Notes under the pieces: model-generated | Told to the model about the DNA's origin: nothing | The model's input: only the letters and a program-made list of their open reading frames with translations | The model's database searches: none | Position numbers and translations under genes: made by a program | Shown: positions 19,094 to 27,860 of the stretch, in pieces | Numbering within the stretch: position 1 is the stretch's first letter | Layout of the letters: each line of letters starts with the position of its first letter | DNA from: Rhodococcus sp. G-MC3 | GTDB lineage: Bacteria > Actinomycetota > Actinomycetes > Mycobacteriales > Mycobacteriaceae | Assembly: GCF_030063335.1 (NCBI RefSeq) | Contig: NZ_JASISW010000002.1 | Span: forward strand, 62,001 to 126,000 | DNA: 64,000 nucleotides | Direction: 5' to 3'

Positions 19094-19528
19094 ATGCCCC
19101 CGAAGAAGAAGAAGCTAGCCGGGATCATCAAGCTTCAGATCCAGGCCGGTGCCGCAAACCCGGCACCACCCGTCGGCCCAGCACTGGGTCAGCACGGCGT
19201 CAACATCATGGAGTTCTGCAAGGCGTACAACGCCGCGACCGAGTCGCAGCGCGGAAACGTCGTGCCGGTCGAGATCTCGGTCTACGAGGACCGTACGTTC
19301 GACTTCAAGCTGAAGACTCCTCCGGCCGCCAAGCTGCTCCTCAAGGCTGCAGGCGTTGCCAAGGGCTCCGGCGAGCCGCACAAGACCAAGGTCGCCAAGG
19401 TGACCATGGATCAGGTCCGCGAGATCGCCAAGACCAAGGCAGAAGACCTCAACGCCAACGACATCGATCAGGCCGCGAAGATCATCGCCGGTACTGCTCG
19501 TTCGATGGGCATCACGATCGAAGGCTGA
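19094..19528 (+). CDS. rplK: 50S ribosomal protein L11
   Basis: Part of the GTPase-associated stalk base. The 144-residue protein begins [19 protein letters not shown] at ATG 19094, with an AAGGAAAAAG ribosome site just upstream, and carries the classic [23 protein letters not shown]. The C-terminal RNA-binding half ends with [12 protein letters not shown]. It lies in the secE-nusG-rplK-rplA order conserved across bacteria and is followed by rplA after 79 bp. Confidence 0.97.
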   Translation: MPPKKKKLAGIIKLQIQAGAANPAPPVGPALGQHGVNIMEFCKAYNAATESQRGNVVPVEISVYEDRTFDFKLKTPPAAKLLLKAAGVAKGSGEPHKTKVAKVTMDQVREIAKTKAEDLNANDIDQAAKIIAGTARSMGITIEG

Positions 19529-19607
19529 TTCAGCCACCACATGCACGACGTGGGAGGGCCCGCCTGGCCCGTCAACCACACTGAACTCACAAAAAGGACA
19601 GCAACAC

Positions 19608-20327
19608 ATGGCAAAGCGCAGCAAGGCCTACCTCGAGCAGGCCGCAAAGATCAACGCCGACAACCTGTACTCGCCGCTCGAAGCAGCGAAGTTGGCCAAG
19701 GACACCGCGTCGAGCAAGTTCGACGCAACCGTCGAGATCGCAGTGCGACTCGGCGTCGATCCTCGCAAGGCAGATCAGATGGTGCGCGGCACCGTCAACC
19801 TTCCCCACGGCACCGGCAAGACCGCTCGGGTCATCGTTTTCGCCGCTGGTGAGAAGGCTGCCGAAGCTGAGGCAGCAGGAGCCGACGTCGTCGGCGCAGA
19901 AGATCTGATCGAGCGCATCCAGGGCGGCTTCCTGGACTTCGACGCTGCGATCGCCACCCCCGACCAGATGGCCAAGGTCGGCCGGATCGCCCGCGTCCTC
20001 GGACCGCGTGGCCTGATGCCGAACCCGAAGACGGGCACCGTCACCAACGATGTGACCAAGGCCGTCAACGATATCAAGGGCGGAAAGATCAACTTCCGTG
20101 TCGACAAGCAGTCCAACCTGCACTTTGTCATCGGCAAGGCATCGTTCGACGACACCAAGCTGGTGGAGAACTACGGCGCAGCGCTGGACGAGATCCTGCG
20201 TGCGAAGCCGTCTTCGGCCAAGGGCCGCTACGTCAAGAAGGTCACCGTCTCGACGACGACCGGACCCGGAATCCAGATCGATCCGAACCGCACCCGTAAC
20301 CTCCTAGAGGACGACGCGGACGCGTAA
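19608..20327 (+). CDS. rplA: 50S ribosomal protein L1
   Basis: Forms the L1 stalk and in many bacteria represses its own operon by binding its mRNA. The 239-residue sequence begins [22 protein letters not shown]. It includes the L1 signature around [19 protein letters not shown] and ends [22 protein letters not shown]. The 79-bp gap before it may contain the autoregulatory site, but I see no clear L1-binding hairpin. A strong intrinsic terminator follows. Confidence 0.97.
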   Translation: MAKRSKAYLEQAAKINADNLYSPLEAAKLAKDTASSKFDATVEIAVRLGVDPRKADQMVRGTVNLPHGTGKTARVIVFAAGEKAAEAEAAGADVVGAEDLIERIQGGFLDFDAAIATPDQMAKVGRIARVLGPRGLMPNPKTGTVTNDVTKAVNDIKGGKINFRVDKQSNLHFVIGKASFDDTKLVENYGAALDEILRAKPSSAKGRYVKKVTVSTTTGPGIQIDPNRTRNLLEDDADA

Positions 20328-20345
20328 GCAACAGGTAACAGACAC

Positions 20346-20376
20346 GGCCGGCGCCCCGGGGAGCCGGCCTTTTCTG
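20346..20376 (+). terminator. Intrinsic terminator after rplA
   Basis: GGCCGGC (20346-20352) pairs with GCCGGCC (20363-20369), with a GC-rich loop. TTTTCTGTTGT follows directly. It ends the secE-nusG-rplK-rplA transcript. Confidence 0.85.
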
Positions 20377-20442
20377 TTGTGTGCGGATGCCCGAGCCCCT
20401 GACCGAATCCCCCATCCGGTCACCCGCCCGGGAACCTCAACC

Positions 20443-21345
20443 TCACGCTCGTGCGAAGTTCGACCCCAACTCGCCGAGGATTTCGTCCCACAGCGGCCGC
20501 GGGAGATCGTGGCCCATGCCGCCGATGAGGTGCAGTGAAGATCCCTTTACCGCTCGTGCGATCGCCTTGCCTCCGGACGGGCGCATCAGACGGTCCGCGC
20601 GGCCGTGGATCACAACGGTAGGCGACGCGATCTGCGCCGCGATGCGACGAAGACTTCCTGTGCCTGTCACCGCAGCCATCTGGCGGAGCGAACCGGCGGG
20701 GTTGTAGTTCCTGTCGTACATTTCGCCCGCGGTGACGAGTAGTTCGTCCATCGGTGTCGGATACGCGGGACTGCCGATGATGCGTCGAGTGTTGGCCGAG
20801 TGCGCGACGATCTGTTCTCGCGTCGCCGTCGGGCCCGGTCCCTTCATCAGGGGCAGCAGCGCCCGTGGATCGGGCGGCGGCAGAAATGCTTCGTTGGTGC
20901 TGGAGAAGATGACGGCAGTGCTCAGCACGCGCTCGGGGTACAGCCCAGCGAAGATTTGGGCGATCATTCCGCCCATCGACGCGCCGACGACGTGGACCTG
21001 CGGAATCTCCAGATAGTCGAGGAGTCCCTTGGTGTCGAGGGCCATGTCCTCCAGGGTGTACGGAACCCTGCTCGACGCCCCGAGTCCGGTTCGGAGCAGC
21101 CGCAGTAGCGACGAGCCTTCGATGCGTTGACCGTCCATCTTTGTCGACAATCCGATGTCTCGGTTGTCGAATCTGATGACACGGAAACCCTGTTCGACGA
21201 TCCGTTCGCAGAACTCCCGCGGCCACAGTGTCATCTGGGCGCTCAGACCCATGATCATCAGAACCACCGGATCTTCGGGGTTGCCCATGTCCTCGTAGGC
21301 GAGTTCGATATCGTTCGACGGCGCGAAGCCCGTGCGTGACTGCAT
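20443..21345 (-). CDS. Alpha/beta-fold hydrolase
   Basis: A 300-residue single-domain serine hydrolase. The nucleophile elbow is GASMGG (VHVVGASMGGMIAQ), the acid is probably in VIHGRADRLMRPSGG, and the histidine lies in LIGGMGHDLP. The oxyanion region MIMGLSAQMTLWP and the D-R-D-x-G-L-S segment (RFDNRDIGLSTKMDG) are common in actinobacterial hydrolases of the 3-oxoadipate enol-lactonase/esterase type. The substrate cannot be assigned. I chose ATG 21345, preceded by GAGGAG, over an earlier GTG. It starts 8 bp after the stop of the CocE-type hydrolase, so the two form an operon. Confidence 0.85.
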   Translation of the reverse strand: MQSRTGFAPSNDIELAYEDMGNPEDPVVLMIMGLSAQMTLWPREFCERIVEQGFRVIRFDNRDIGLSTKMDGQRIEGSSLLRLLRTGLGASSRVPYTLEDMALDTKGLLDYLEIPQVHVVGASMGGMIAQIFAGLYPERVLSTAVIFSSTNEAFLPPPDPRALLPLMKGPGPTATREQIVAHSANTRRIIGSPAYPTPMDELLVTAGEMYDRNYNPAGSLRQMAAVTGTGSLRRIAAQIASPTVVIHGRADRLMRPSGGKAIARAVKGSSLHLIGGMGHDLPRPLWDEILGELGSNFARA

Positions 21346-21353
21346 TTTTCTCC

Positions 21354-23300
21354 TCACCAGCCCGGATCGCCGACCAGAGGTGCGACGAGGTAGCTGGGGT
21401 TCTCGGTGTCGATATCGATATCCTGCCTACGCCCGCGAGTGCGCAGCAAGTCAGGAAGGATGGGCATGAAACGCGGTGCGTCGGTGGCGAATATGTCGAC
21501 TCGCAGTCGATGGCCTATCTCGAACACTGCTTCCGTGGTGAGCAGGTCGATGTCGAGTTCGATGGGTTCGCCCAGTGGCACCGACTCGAGCGACTCTTCG
21601 GTCAGCGGGTGGTACGGACGGGTGTAGTCCCCGTTCGGGGCGAAGAGAGACAGTTCGTCGTCGACTGCCCGCCGAGTGGCGAGAAGTGCACCGTTCGTCA
21701 GTACGGTCGACTTACCTTCTGGAGCTACGTCGCACACCATGATCGCCCAAAGCGCCTCGGGTGCATGGCAAATCACTCTCAGATGCAGATTCATCGGACC
21801 GGAGAGGACAGTAGGCGAGTGCGCAGGTCCGGTGGTGAAGCTGACCGCGCCTTTCTCGGCGAAGCGGTTGTCGTAGGTGAAGCCGCCGCCCAACACTGCA
21901 GGCAGCCCCGCGAGGACCTGCGTCGTATCGCGAGAGACGACCGACCGCAACGTCGGGCGTACCGAGAGGTGGCCGCTGGACCCGTCGTTCTGGGTCTCGA
22001 GGCTTCCGTCTGCAACGGCGTGGCGAGCTGTACCCGACGATGCCGCCGACAGATACAAACGGGTTGGCTCCGCTTGCGGCGCGGGGAATCGGCCGTGCGC
22101 AGTCCAACCGCCGCCCTGCCTCCTCAACGTCACCGGGCCGTAGTTCTCGATTCCGTTGTCCTCGTCGCGAAGCCAGCGATCGAACCATGCGCGCTCGAGG
22201 ACGTCGAGCCGAGGGGGGAACCCAGGGTCGCCAAATCCGATTCCTGGATTTCCATGGTAGCCATCGCCTACAAGGAGTTGCTTGTGGCCACGCTCGAGGG
22301 ACAGGCGGTTGTAGATATCGGGGGCCGAACCACCGAAAATGTCGTGCCAGCATCCGTACACGAACGTGGGAGCTGTGATCTCCTCGATCTCGGCGTCGAT
22401 CTCGGCGTAGTAGGGATCGTCGTAGATCCTCCGATCACCGCCGGTGACAAAGCCTTTGGCGAGATCGAGGAGGTTGGTGGCGGGGGAGGAGAGGCGGTCG
22501 CGCAGCCAGGTCGCAACGTCGAGATCCCGAAGGGAGGGAACCCATTTGAGACCGTTGACCGCCGTGAGCCACAGCGGAATGAACAACGAGGGTGCGCCGC
22601 CGGTCGCGAAGATCTCGCGAACGATGTCGACCGAACCTTCGACGGCGAACACGGCGTCGAGACCATCAGGGCGCTTCGCTGCGGTCTGTAGTGCGTTTAT
22701 TGCCGAGTACGAGATGCCGGACATGCCGATGCGGCCGTTGCACCACGGTTGGGAGGCCGCCCACTCGATCACCTCCAACGAATCCTGTTGCTCACGTGGT
22801 CCGAGAACATTCCAGGTTCCGGTGGAAGAACCGGTGCCTCGGACGTCGACCAACAGCTGTACGTAGCCACTGCGTACAAGGTGCCTGTTGACTGCCAGGA
22901 GATCGGCGGCACCGCCCGCGACGACCCGGGTGATCTCGGTGATCCCATCGAACGGCGTCCCCGACAGATCGAAGCGCCGCGAGAGGACTCGGAGCAGCGG
23001 CCCGACGACGGGGGCATTGAGGATCGTGTCGACGCTCTTGATCAGCAGTTTGTTGTAGGGCGTGATGTTGAGGACTGTCGGAAAGTCGCCCGCGATTGCT
23101 CGGCCGGACGCGTCGGCGGGACGAATCACGTATGCCCGAAGAATCACACCGTCACTCATCGGAATCCGGACGTCGGCCGCGACCAGTACTTTCGGGTAGC
23201 GCGGCTGTTCTCGGGCTATGTTGCTCCAGCTCAGCGCTGCCTCACCGCCGCTCGGGTCACGCCCCGGACGCAGGAGAGGGTGTGGCTGCGCTGCCGTCAT
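21354..23300 (-). CDS. CocE/NonD family hydrolase (X-Pro dipeptidyl-peptidase-like)
   Basis: A 648-residue hydrolase of the CocE/NonD family, which includes cocaine esterase and Xaa-Pro dipeptidases. The N-terminal alpha/beta domain begins with VAADVRIPMSDGVILRAYVIRP. The nucleophile is in GMSGISYSAINALQ, preceded by DVRGTGSSTGTW, and a later histidine is in YHGNPGIGFGDPG. The C-terminal third is the beta jelly-roll of the family (PVTLRRQGGGWTAHGRFP to the end). I see no signal peptide when starting at ATG 23298-23300. The natural substrate is unknown. It is the first gene of a two-gene operon with the alpha/beta hydrolase. Confidence 0.87.
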   Translation of the reverse strand: MTAAQPHPLLRPGRDPSGGEAALSWSNIAREQPRYPKVLVAADVRIPMSDGVILRAYVIRPADASGRAIAGDFPTVLNITPYNKLLIKSVDTILNAPVVGPLLRVLSRRFDLSGTPFDGITEITRVVAGGAADLLAVNRHLVRSGYVQLLVDVRGTGSSTGTWNVLGPREQQDSLEVIEWAASQPWCNGRIGMSGISYSAINALQTAAKRPDGLDAVFAVEGSVDIVREIFATGGAPSLFIPLWLTAVNGLKWVPSLRDLDVATWLRDRLSSPATNLLDLAKGFVTGGDRRIYDDPYYAEIDAEIEEITAPTFVYGCWHDIFGGSAPDIYNRLSLERGHKQLLVGDGYHGNPGIGFGDPGFPPRLDVLERAWFDRWLRDEDNGIENYGPVTLRRQGGGWTAHGRFPAPQAEPTRLYLSAASSGTARHAVADGSLETQNDGSSGHLSVRPTLRSVVSRDTTQVLAGLPAVLGGGFTYDNRFAEKGAVSFTTGPAHSPTVLSGPMNLHLRVICHAPEALWAIMVCDVAPEGKSTVLTNGALLATRRAVDDELSLFAPNGDYTRPYHPLTEESLESVPLGEPIELDIDLLTTEAVFEIGHRLRVDIFATDAPRFMPILPDLLRTRGRRQDIDIDTENPSYLVAPLVGDPGW

Positions 23301-23401
23301 ACATCTAATTGAACAGTCATCGAGGCTTGTTTGTCCGGTGGGACACGATTGTTGTCCCACCTGACAGGAGGCGGCGCTACATTTCGTGGTCGGTCACACC
23401 G

Positions 23402-23800
23402 TCACAGTGCGTCCGGGACGTCTGCGAATGCCAAGACGGAACCATCGGCATTCCGGATTTCGATGCCGTCCACGTTCTCGCGCATCACTGCGGCGTTCAT
23501 TCGGCAGTCGATGGCGACGGCACTGCCGAAGAAGGTGCCGGACGCGCGCTCGACTCCGGAGCCATCGACGACGTACACCTCGTAGGTACCGGCGACCGGA
23601 ACACCGTCCATTTCGAGGACGGTCTCGGTACCCCATGTGTGTGCGACGAGTCCACCTTCGATGTCGGTCCCTGCCGGCGTGCCGATGAATTCGATCTGTT
23701 CGAATGCGCCGAGGGTGCCGGGAGGTCCGGTTGCGGGACGGTCGGTAGCGGCGTCGACGCCTAGAACCGTTCCAGCTCCCACTGCAGATGGAAGTCCCAT
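23402..23800 (-). pseudogene. Remnant of an anti-sigma factor (RskA-like C-terminal domain only)
   Basis: An open frame of up to 132 codons whose last 95 or so look like the extracytoplasmic domain of RskA-type anti-sigma factors: GLVAHTWGTETVLEMDGVPVAG, YEVYVVDGSGVERASGTFFG and IDCRMNAAVMREN. The zinc-finger domain that binds the sigma factor and the membrane helix are missing. Upstream of about 23800 the sequence becomes the sense strand of the sortase remnant. The simplest reading is a deletion that removed the 5' ends of both genes. No sigma factor gene is nearby. A short functional protein cannot be excluded, but it would lack the known anti-sigma function. Confidence 0.65.
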
Positions 23801-24142
23801 CGGATTTCGGACGTGGGCTGGTTCAGTGAAGGAGGACGGCCGGGGGGAATCGGCCCCACAGTTCTTGCGGGCCATGTCGATTCGGTTACCGGCCCAGCCG
23901 TGTTCGACAAGCTGCGTCAACTGAACGCCGGGGACGTGGTGACGGTGACGAGCAGCGCGGGAGATTCCGCGCACTATCGTGTGGAAACGCTGGGGGATCT
24001 CTCCAAGAGTGACTTTCCCACGGTGGACGTCTTCGGAGCTACGTCGGCCGACCGAATCCGACTGATCACGTGTTCCGGCGACTTCGATTCTGCCGTGGGA
24101 AGTTACAGCCGGAATCTTGTGGCGTTCGGTTCCCGCATCTGA
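23765..24142 (+). pseudogene. Remnant of a class F-like sortase, 5' end missing
   Basis: The open frame reads QMEVPSDFGR, then GWFSEGGRPGGIGPTVLAGHVDS, ending with RIRLITCSGDFDS and YSRNLVAFG. These are the central and C-terminal parts of actinobacterial class F-type sortases. The catalytic histidine (AGHVDS), cysteine (LITCSG) and arginine (YSRN) are all present. About the first half of the family length is lost: no membrane anchor or N-terminal strands occur, and an in-frame TAG stands at 23762-23764. The only internal start is GTG 23813, giving 109 residues. Thus it is probably inactive. Confidence 0.7.
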
Positions 24143-24164
24143 GACGTTTTGGAATTCTCTGTAG

Positions 24165-24480
24165 GCCTGGGGTACGGTACTCCACGGCTCTGAATCGGAA
24201 GTTCGGTTCGGAACCGCCCAATCAAGTTCTACCCAAGACCGTTGGTCACCGCAATTTCGAGGGTCTCCTGTTAGCAGGAAGTCCCGACAGGTATGCGGTT
24301 GAAGGTTCGAGAAGTGTTCGGACGGCCCACGCAGGAGAACGAGGTAAGGGACCTGTTCGACGCCTATCGGTGCTTAATCAGACCAGCGGTTGTCATCCAT
24401 GTCTACGCCCCGTGTGCTTCTGCACCGGGGCGTTTGTCGTTTTTCAGGACCTCTCGCGATCGACATAACTTCCCACGAGA
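24165..24480 (+). promoter_or_regulatory. Ribosomal protein L10-type mRNA leader of rplJ-rplL
   Basis: The 349 bp between the sortase remnant and rplJ hold no convincing gene. A long structured leader is expected here by analogy with other rplJL operons, in which L10(L12) binds the mRNA and represses the operon. Sequence features that fit are GC-rich complementary segments at 24215-24330 (for example CCTGTTAGCAGG at 24270-24281) and a terminator-like hairpin at 24405-24433. I could not derive the full fold by eye. Confidence 0.55.
24405..24444 (+). terminator. Attenuator-like hairpin in the rplJ leader
   Basis: ACGCCCC (24405-24411) pairs with GGGGCGT (24427-24433), extended by a few pairs inside, and TTGTCGTTTTT follows. 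It stands 47 bp before the rplJ start, which is the place expected for regulated premature termination. Confidence 0.65.
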
Positions 24481-24491
24481 GGAGGCGAAGT

Positions 24492-25073
24492 ATGGCAAAG
24501 CCCGAAAAGATCTCCGCAGTTGCGGAGATCACCGAACAGTTCAAAGGATCGACGGCTGCCGTCGTCACGGAATACCGCGGACTGTCGGTGTCCGGTCTGA
24601 CACAGCTCCGGCGTGCGCTCGGAGACAGTGCAACCTACTCCGTCGCCAAGAACACCCTGGTCAAGCGCGCTGCTGCCGAAGCCGGCATCACCGGGCTGGA
24701 CGAGTTGTTCGTCGGACCCACCGCCATTGCATTCATCAAGGGCGAGCCGGTCGACGCTGCGAAGGCCATCAAGGCTTTCGCTAAGGACAACAAGGCCTTG
24801 GTCGTCAAGGGCGGCTACATGGACGGCTTGACGCTGTCCGTGGACGAGATCAACAAGATCGCGGACCTCGAGTCCCGCGAGATCTTGCTGGCAAAGCTCG
24901 CAGGCGCCATGAAGGGCAACTTGTCGAAGGCTGCAGGCCTGTTCAATGCTCCCGCATCGCAGTTCGCCCGTTTGGCGTTTGCATTGCAGGAGAAGAAGGC
25001 TGCTGGCGCTCCCGCCGCAGCCGAGGCGCCTGCAGAAGCAGAAGCACCGGCGGAAGCTCCCGCCGAAAGCTGA
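24492..25073 (+). CDS. rplJ: 50S ribosomal protein L10
   Basis: Anchors L7/L12 dimers to the ribosome stalk and represses its own operon in well studied bacteria. The 193-residue protein starts at ATG 24492 ([17 protein letters not shown]) with GGAGGCGAAG upstream. It contains [19 protein letters not shown] and [13 protein letters not shown], and ends with an alanine- and glutamate-rich tail ([15 protein letters not shown]) typical of actinobacterial L10. It is followed by rplL after 82 bp. Confidence 0.97.
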   Translation: MAKPEKISAVAEITEQFKGSTAAVVTEYRGLSVSGLTQLRRALGDSATYSVAKNTLVKRAAAEAGITGLDELFVGPTAIAFIKGEPVDAAKAIKAFAKDNKALVVKGGYMDGLTLSVDEINKIADLESREILLAKLAGAMKGNLSKAAGLFNAPASQFARLAFALQEKKAAGAPAAAEAPAEAEAPAEAPAES

Positions 25074-25155
25074 TCCGCTGGCATTAGCGAACAGCTCAAC
25101 CCCACACCATGTCGCGGATCAGCGACTGGAGTACTTATAGGAAGGACCCGCCACC

Positions 25156-25542
25156 ATGGCGAAGCTCAGCACCGATGAATTGCTCGACCAGTTCAAGGAG
25201 CTCACACTCCTCGAGCTCAGCGAGTTCGTGAAGGCATTCGAGGAGACCTTCGAGGTCACCGCGGCTGCTCCCGTCGCCGTTGCCGCAGCAGGCGGAGCAG
25301 GCGCTCCGGCTGAGGCAGCCGAAGAGCAGGACGAGTTCGACGTCGTCCTCGAGTCGGCCGGCGACAAGAAGATCCAGGTCATCAAGGTCGTCCGTGAGGT
25401 CGTTTCCGGCCTGGGCCTGAAGGAAGCCAAGGATCTCGTCGAGAGCGCTCCGAAGGCAATCCTCGAGAAGGTCGCCAAGGACGCAGCCGAGGCTGCCAAG
25501 GAGAAGCTGGAAGCAGCCGGCGCGAAGGTCTCCGTCAAGTAA
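25156..25542 (+). CDS. rplL: 50S ribosomal protein L7/L12
   Basis: Stalk protein that recruits translation GTPases. The 128-residue sequence has the N-terminal dimerisation domain ([24 protein letters not shown]), an alanine- and glycine-rich hinge (residues about 38-55), and the C-terminal domain with [25 protein letters not shown]. An AGGAAGGA ribosome site precedes ATG 25156. It is followed by a strong hairpin. Here rplL is separated from rpoB by about 28 kb. Confidence 0.97.
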   Translation: MAKLSTDELLDQFKELTLLELSEFVKAFEETFEVTAAAPVAVAAAGGAGAPAEAAEEQDEFDVVLESAGDKKIQVIKVVREVVSGLGLKEAKDLVESAPKAILEKVAKDAAEAAKEKLEAAGAKVSVK

Positions 25543-25583
25543 TTCTTGCCGGACCGATTTCGGTCAGTTCTTCTGTTCTACCG

Positions 25584-25618
25584 CGAAGGGCCATCCCCGC
25601 TTTGGGGGTGGCCCTTCG
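25584..25618 (+). terminator. Hairpin terminator after rplL
   Basis: CGAAGGGCCATCCCC (25584-25598) pairs with GGGGGTGGCCCTTCG (25604-25618) with one G-U pair. Only a weak T-rich stretch (TGTGTTCT) follows. It closes the rplJL transcript. Confidence 0.8.
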
Positions 25619-25878
25619 TGTGTTCTCGGGAGCGTGAAACTTCTATGTTCGAGGTTTTTTTCGTGCCGGTTCACAGCATTCGAAGATTGGGTTCTGTCAC
25701 AAATCGGGCGAGTCCTACGCGTGTCGCGGTGAAATGCGCCACACTGTGTCCAGGACCGCAGCCCGGGTCGGGGGACTTCTTACCGGGCAGTAAGCTCCTA
25801 TGTCGGAGCGGACACTCGTGTGCGATAGAGTGACCCAACCCACATCCGGGTCGATGTGTACGAACTGTGGAGGTCAGC
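25619..25878 (+). promoter_or_regulatory. Intergenic region expected to hold the mceG/mce operon promoter
   Basis: With the terminator, 336 bp separate rplL from mceG. No gene is supported here. A G/C-rich direct sequence (CGGGTCGGGGGACTTCTTACCGGGCAGTAAG, 25767-25797 region) and TATGTCGG near 25799 may belong to a promoter. I cannot name an operator. No match to the KstR cholesterol-regulon motif is seen. Confidence 0.3.
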
Positions 25879-27054
25879 GTGGGAGTCGAGGTTTCGGTCG
25901 AGGGATTGACCAAGTCTTTCGGAGTTCAGAAGATTTGGCAGGATGTCTCTCTGACGTTGCCCTCGGGGGAGGTCAGCGCATTGCTCGGGCCTTCGGGTAC
26001 GGGCAAGTCGGTGTTTTTGAAGTCGTTGATCGGGCTACTGCGTCCAGAGCAGGGCAAGATCTTCATCGACGGCACAGACATCCTCGAGTGCTCCTCGCGT
26101 GATCTCTATGAGATCCGCAAATTGTTCGGAGTGTTGTTCCAGGATGGCGCACTGTTCGGCTCGATGAACTTGTACGACAACGTCGCGTTCCCACTTCGTG
26201 AGCACACGAAGAAATCGGAATCCGATGTTCGCAAGATCGTCATGGAGAAGCTCGAGCTCACCGGTCTGATCGGTGCCGAGACCAAACTTCCCGGTGAGAT
26301 CTCCGGCGGTATGCGTAAGCGCGCCGGGTTGGCCCGTGCGCTGGTGCTCGATCCGGAGATCATCCTGGTGGACGAGCCCGACTCCGGTCTGGATCCTGTT
26401 CGCACCACGTACATTTCGCAGACGTTGATCGACATCAACGCCGAGATCGACGCGACGATTCTGATCGTGTCCCACAACATCAATCTGGCGCGCACAGTGC
26501 CGGACAACATCGGGATGCTCTTCCGTCGCCAGTTGGTGATGTTCGGTCCTCGTGAGGTGTTGTTGACCAGTGACGAGCCTGTGGTCAAGCAGTTCTTGAA
26601 CGGCACGATGATCGGGCCGATCGGTATGTCGGAGGAGAAGGACGAGGCGCAGATGGCGCACGAACAGGCCCTCGTCGATGCAGGTCACCATGCGGGTGGC
26701 GTCGAGGACGTCGAGGGGATCGTGCCGCAGATGAAGGCGACGCCCGGTACTCCGGTTCGTCAGGCTGTGGGTCGTCGGCAGGAGCGGGTGCGTCAGATCA
26801 TGCACACGCTGCCGCAGAATGCACAGGTCGCTATTCAGGAAAGCCTTGATTCGACCGACCCGGGTCACCACACTCCGGCCTACAGTGATGCCGGCCAGCA
26901 GGAGCAGGACAACTCGGGCCACACCAACTCCGGTTACGACAACTCCGGTTACGACAATTCGGGGTACGACAACTCCGGCCACGACAACTCCGGCTATGAC
27001 AATTCGGGATATAGCGACCAGGGCCACGGCCCTTCGCAAGGGCGGGGACAGTAA
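25879..27054 (+). CDS. mceG: Mce transporter ATPase MceG (Mkl)
   Basis: ATP-binding subunit that powers Mce lipid importers. The 391-residue protein has Walker A GPSGTGKSVFLKSL, the signature SGGMRKRAGLARAL and Walker B IILVDEPDSGLDP, and ends with a long C-terminal extension after about residue 250. The last 35 residues are a low-complexity NSGYD repeat. I chose GTG 25879 because GGAGGT lies just upstream (short spacing). In M. tuberculosis mkl (Rv0655) also lies downstream of rplL but stands apart from its mce operons; here it is 5 bp from yrbE-A and heads the operon. Confidence 0.94.
   Translation: MGVEVSVEGLTKSFGVQKIWQDVSLTLPSGEVSALLGPSGTGKSVFLKSLIGLLRPEQGKIFIDGTDILECSSRDLYEIRKLFGVLFQDGALFGSMNLYDNVAFPLREHTKKSESDVRKIVMEKLELTGLIGAETKLPGEISGGMRKRAGLARALVLDPEIILVDEPDSGLDPVRTTYISQTLIDINAEIDATILIVSHNINLARTVPDNIGMLFRRQLVMFGPREVLLTSDEPVVKQFLNGTMIGPIGMSEEKDEAQMAHEQALVDAGHHAGGVEDVEGIVPQMKATPGTPVRQAVGRRQERVRQIMHTLPQNAQVAIQESLDSTDPGHHTPAYSDAGQQEQDNSGHTNSGYDNSGYDNSGYDNSGHDNSGYDNSGYSDQGHGPSQGRGQ
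26908..27013 (+). repeat. 15-bp tandem repeat encoding the MceG C-terminal tail
   Basis: Seven imperfect in-frame units encode DNSGH, TNSGY, DNSGY, DNSGY, DNSGH, DNSGY and DNSGY. The unit is close to GACAACTCCGGTTAC. Synonymous differences between units show the repeat is not brand new, but length change by slippage is likely. Confidence 0.85.
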
Positions 27055-27059
27055 GGGCT

Positions 27060-27854
27060 ATGGGAGGTTCCAAGAAATCCGCTCTCGCACCGGCGAGCGC
27101 AGCACTTTCGCAAGCCGGAAATATCGTCGAACTACTGGTAGAGGTCGCGCGGGCAACGTTCCGTCGTCCATTCCAGTTCCGTGAGTTCATCGAGCAGGCC
27201 TGGTTCATTGCCAGCGTCACGATTCTGCCGACGGCGCTGGTCGCCATTCCTTTCGGTGCTGTCGTGTCGCTACAGACCGGTTCGTTGATCAAGCAACTCG
27301 GCGCCGAATCGTTCACCGGTGCAGCCAGCGTGCTCGCTGTCATTCAACAGGGCAGCCCAATCGTGACTGCACTGTTGATTGCAGGCGCCGCAGGCTCTGC
27401 TGTGACCGCCGACCTCGGATCGCGCACCATCCGCGAGGAAATAGACGCCATGCGCGTGCTGGGTATCGACCCGGTGCATCGCCTCGTCGTTCCGCGCGTT
27501 CTCGCGATGATCCTCATCGCACTGTTGCTCAACGGCCTCGTGTCCGTCGTCGGTATTGCGGGTGGCTACTTCTTCAACGTCGTGCTTCAAGGCGGTACGC
27601 CCGGTGCCTACCTGGCGTCGTTCTCGGCGCTGGCGCAGCTGCCCGACCTGTATGTCGCAGAACTCAAAGCCGCGATCTTTGGTGTGATCGCCGGAATCAT
27701 CGCGTCCTACAAGGGACTCAATCCCAACCCGGGACCCAAGGGCGTCGGTGAAGCGGTGAACCAGACGGTTGTCATCACCTTCCTGCTGCTGTTTTTCGCG
27801 AACCTCATTCTCACCCTGGTGTACCTCCAGGTTGTGCCAGCGAAGGGAAGCTGA
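27060..27854 (+). CDS. YrbE/MlaE-family permease A of the mce operon
   Basis: Integral membrane permease of the Mce lipid-import complex. The 264-residue protein shows five or six hydrophobic segments and the family blocks FREFIEQAWFIASVTILPTALVAIPFGAVVSLQTG, AAGSAVTADLGSRTIREEIDAMRVLGIDPVHRLVVPRV. The EEIDAMRVLGIDP segment is the likely coupling helix for the ATPase. It follows mceG by 5 bp and precedes the partner permease by 6 bp, so all are co-transcribed. Confidence 0.94.
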   Translation: MGGSKKSALAPASAALSQAGNIVELLVEVARATFRRPFQFREFIEQAWFIASVTILPTALVAIPFGAVVSLQTGSLIKQLGAESFTGAASVLAVIQQGSPIVTALLIAGAAGSAVTADLGSRTIREEIDAMRVLGIDPVHRLVVPRVLAMILIALLLNGLVSVVGIAGGYFFNVVLQGGTPGAYLASFSALAQLPDLYVAELKAAIFGVIAGIIASYKGLNPNPGPKGVGEAVNQTVVITFLLLFFANLILTLVYLQVVPAKGS

Positions 27855-27860
27855 CCCGCA

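Noticed and set aside
23309-23764. A 151-codon plus-strand frame just left of the sortase remnant as the missing sortase N-terminus
   Set aside because: The translated sequence has no membrane segment or sortase-like strands. The opposite strand encodes the recognisable anti-sigma domain.
24205-24225. TTCGGTTCGGAACCG near the rplJ leader as a KstR or other operator
   Set aside because: It is a short palindrome inside the structured leader and is better explained as part of the RNA fold.
26908-27013. Regular 15-bp repeats as a possible CRISPR array
   Set aside because: The units are contiguous without spacers and are in frame within mceG.
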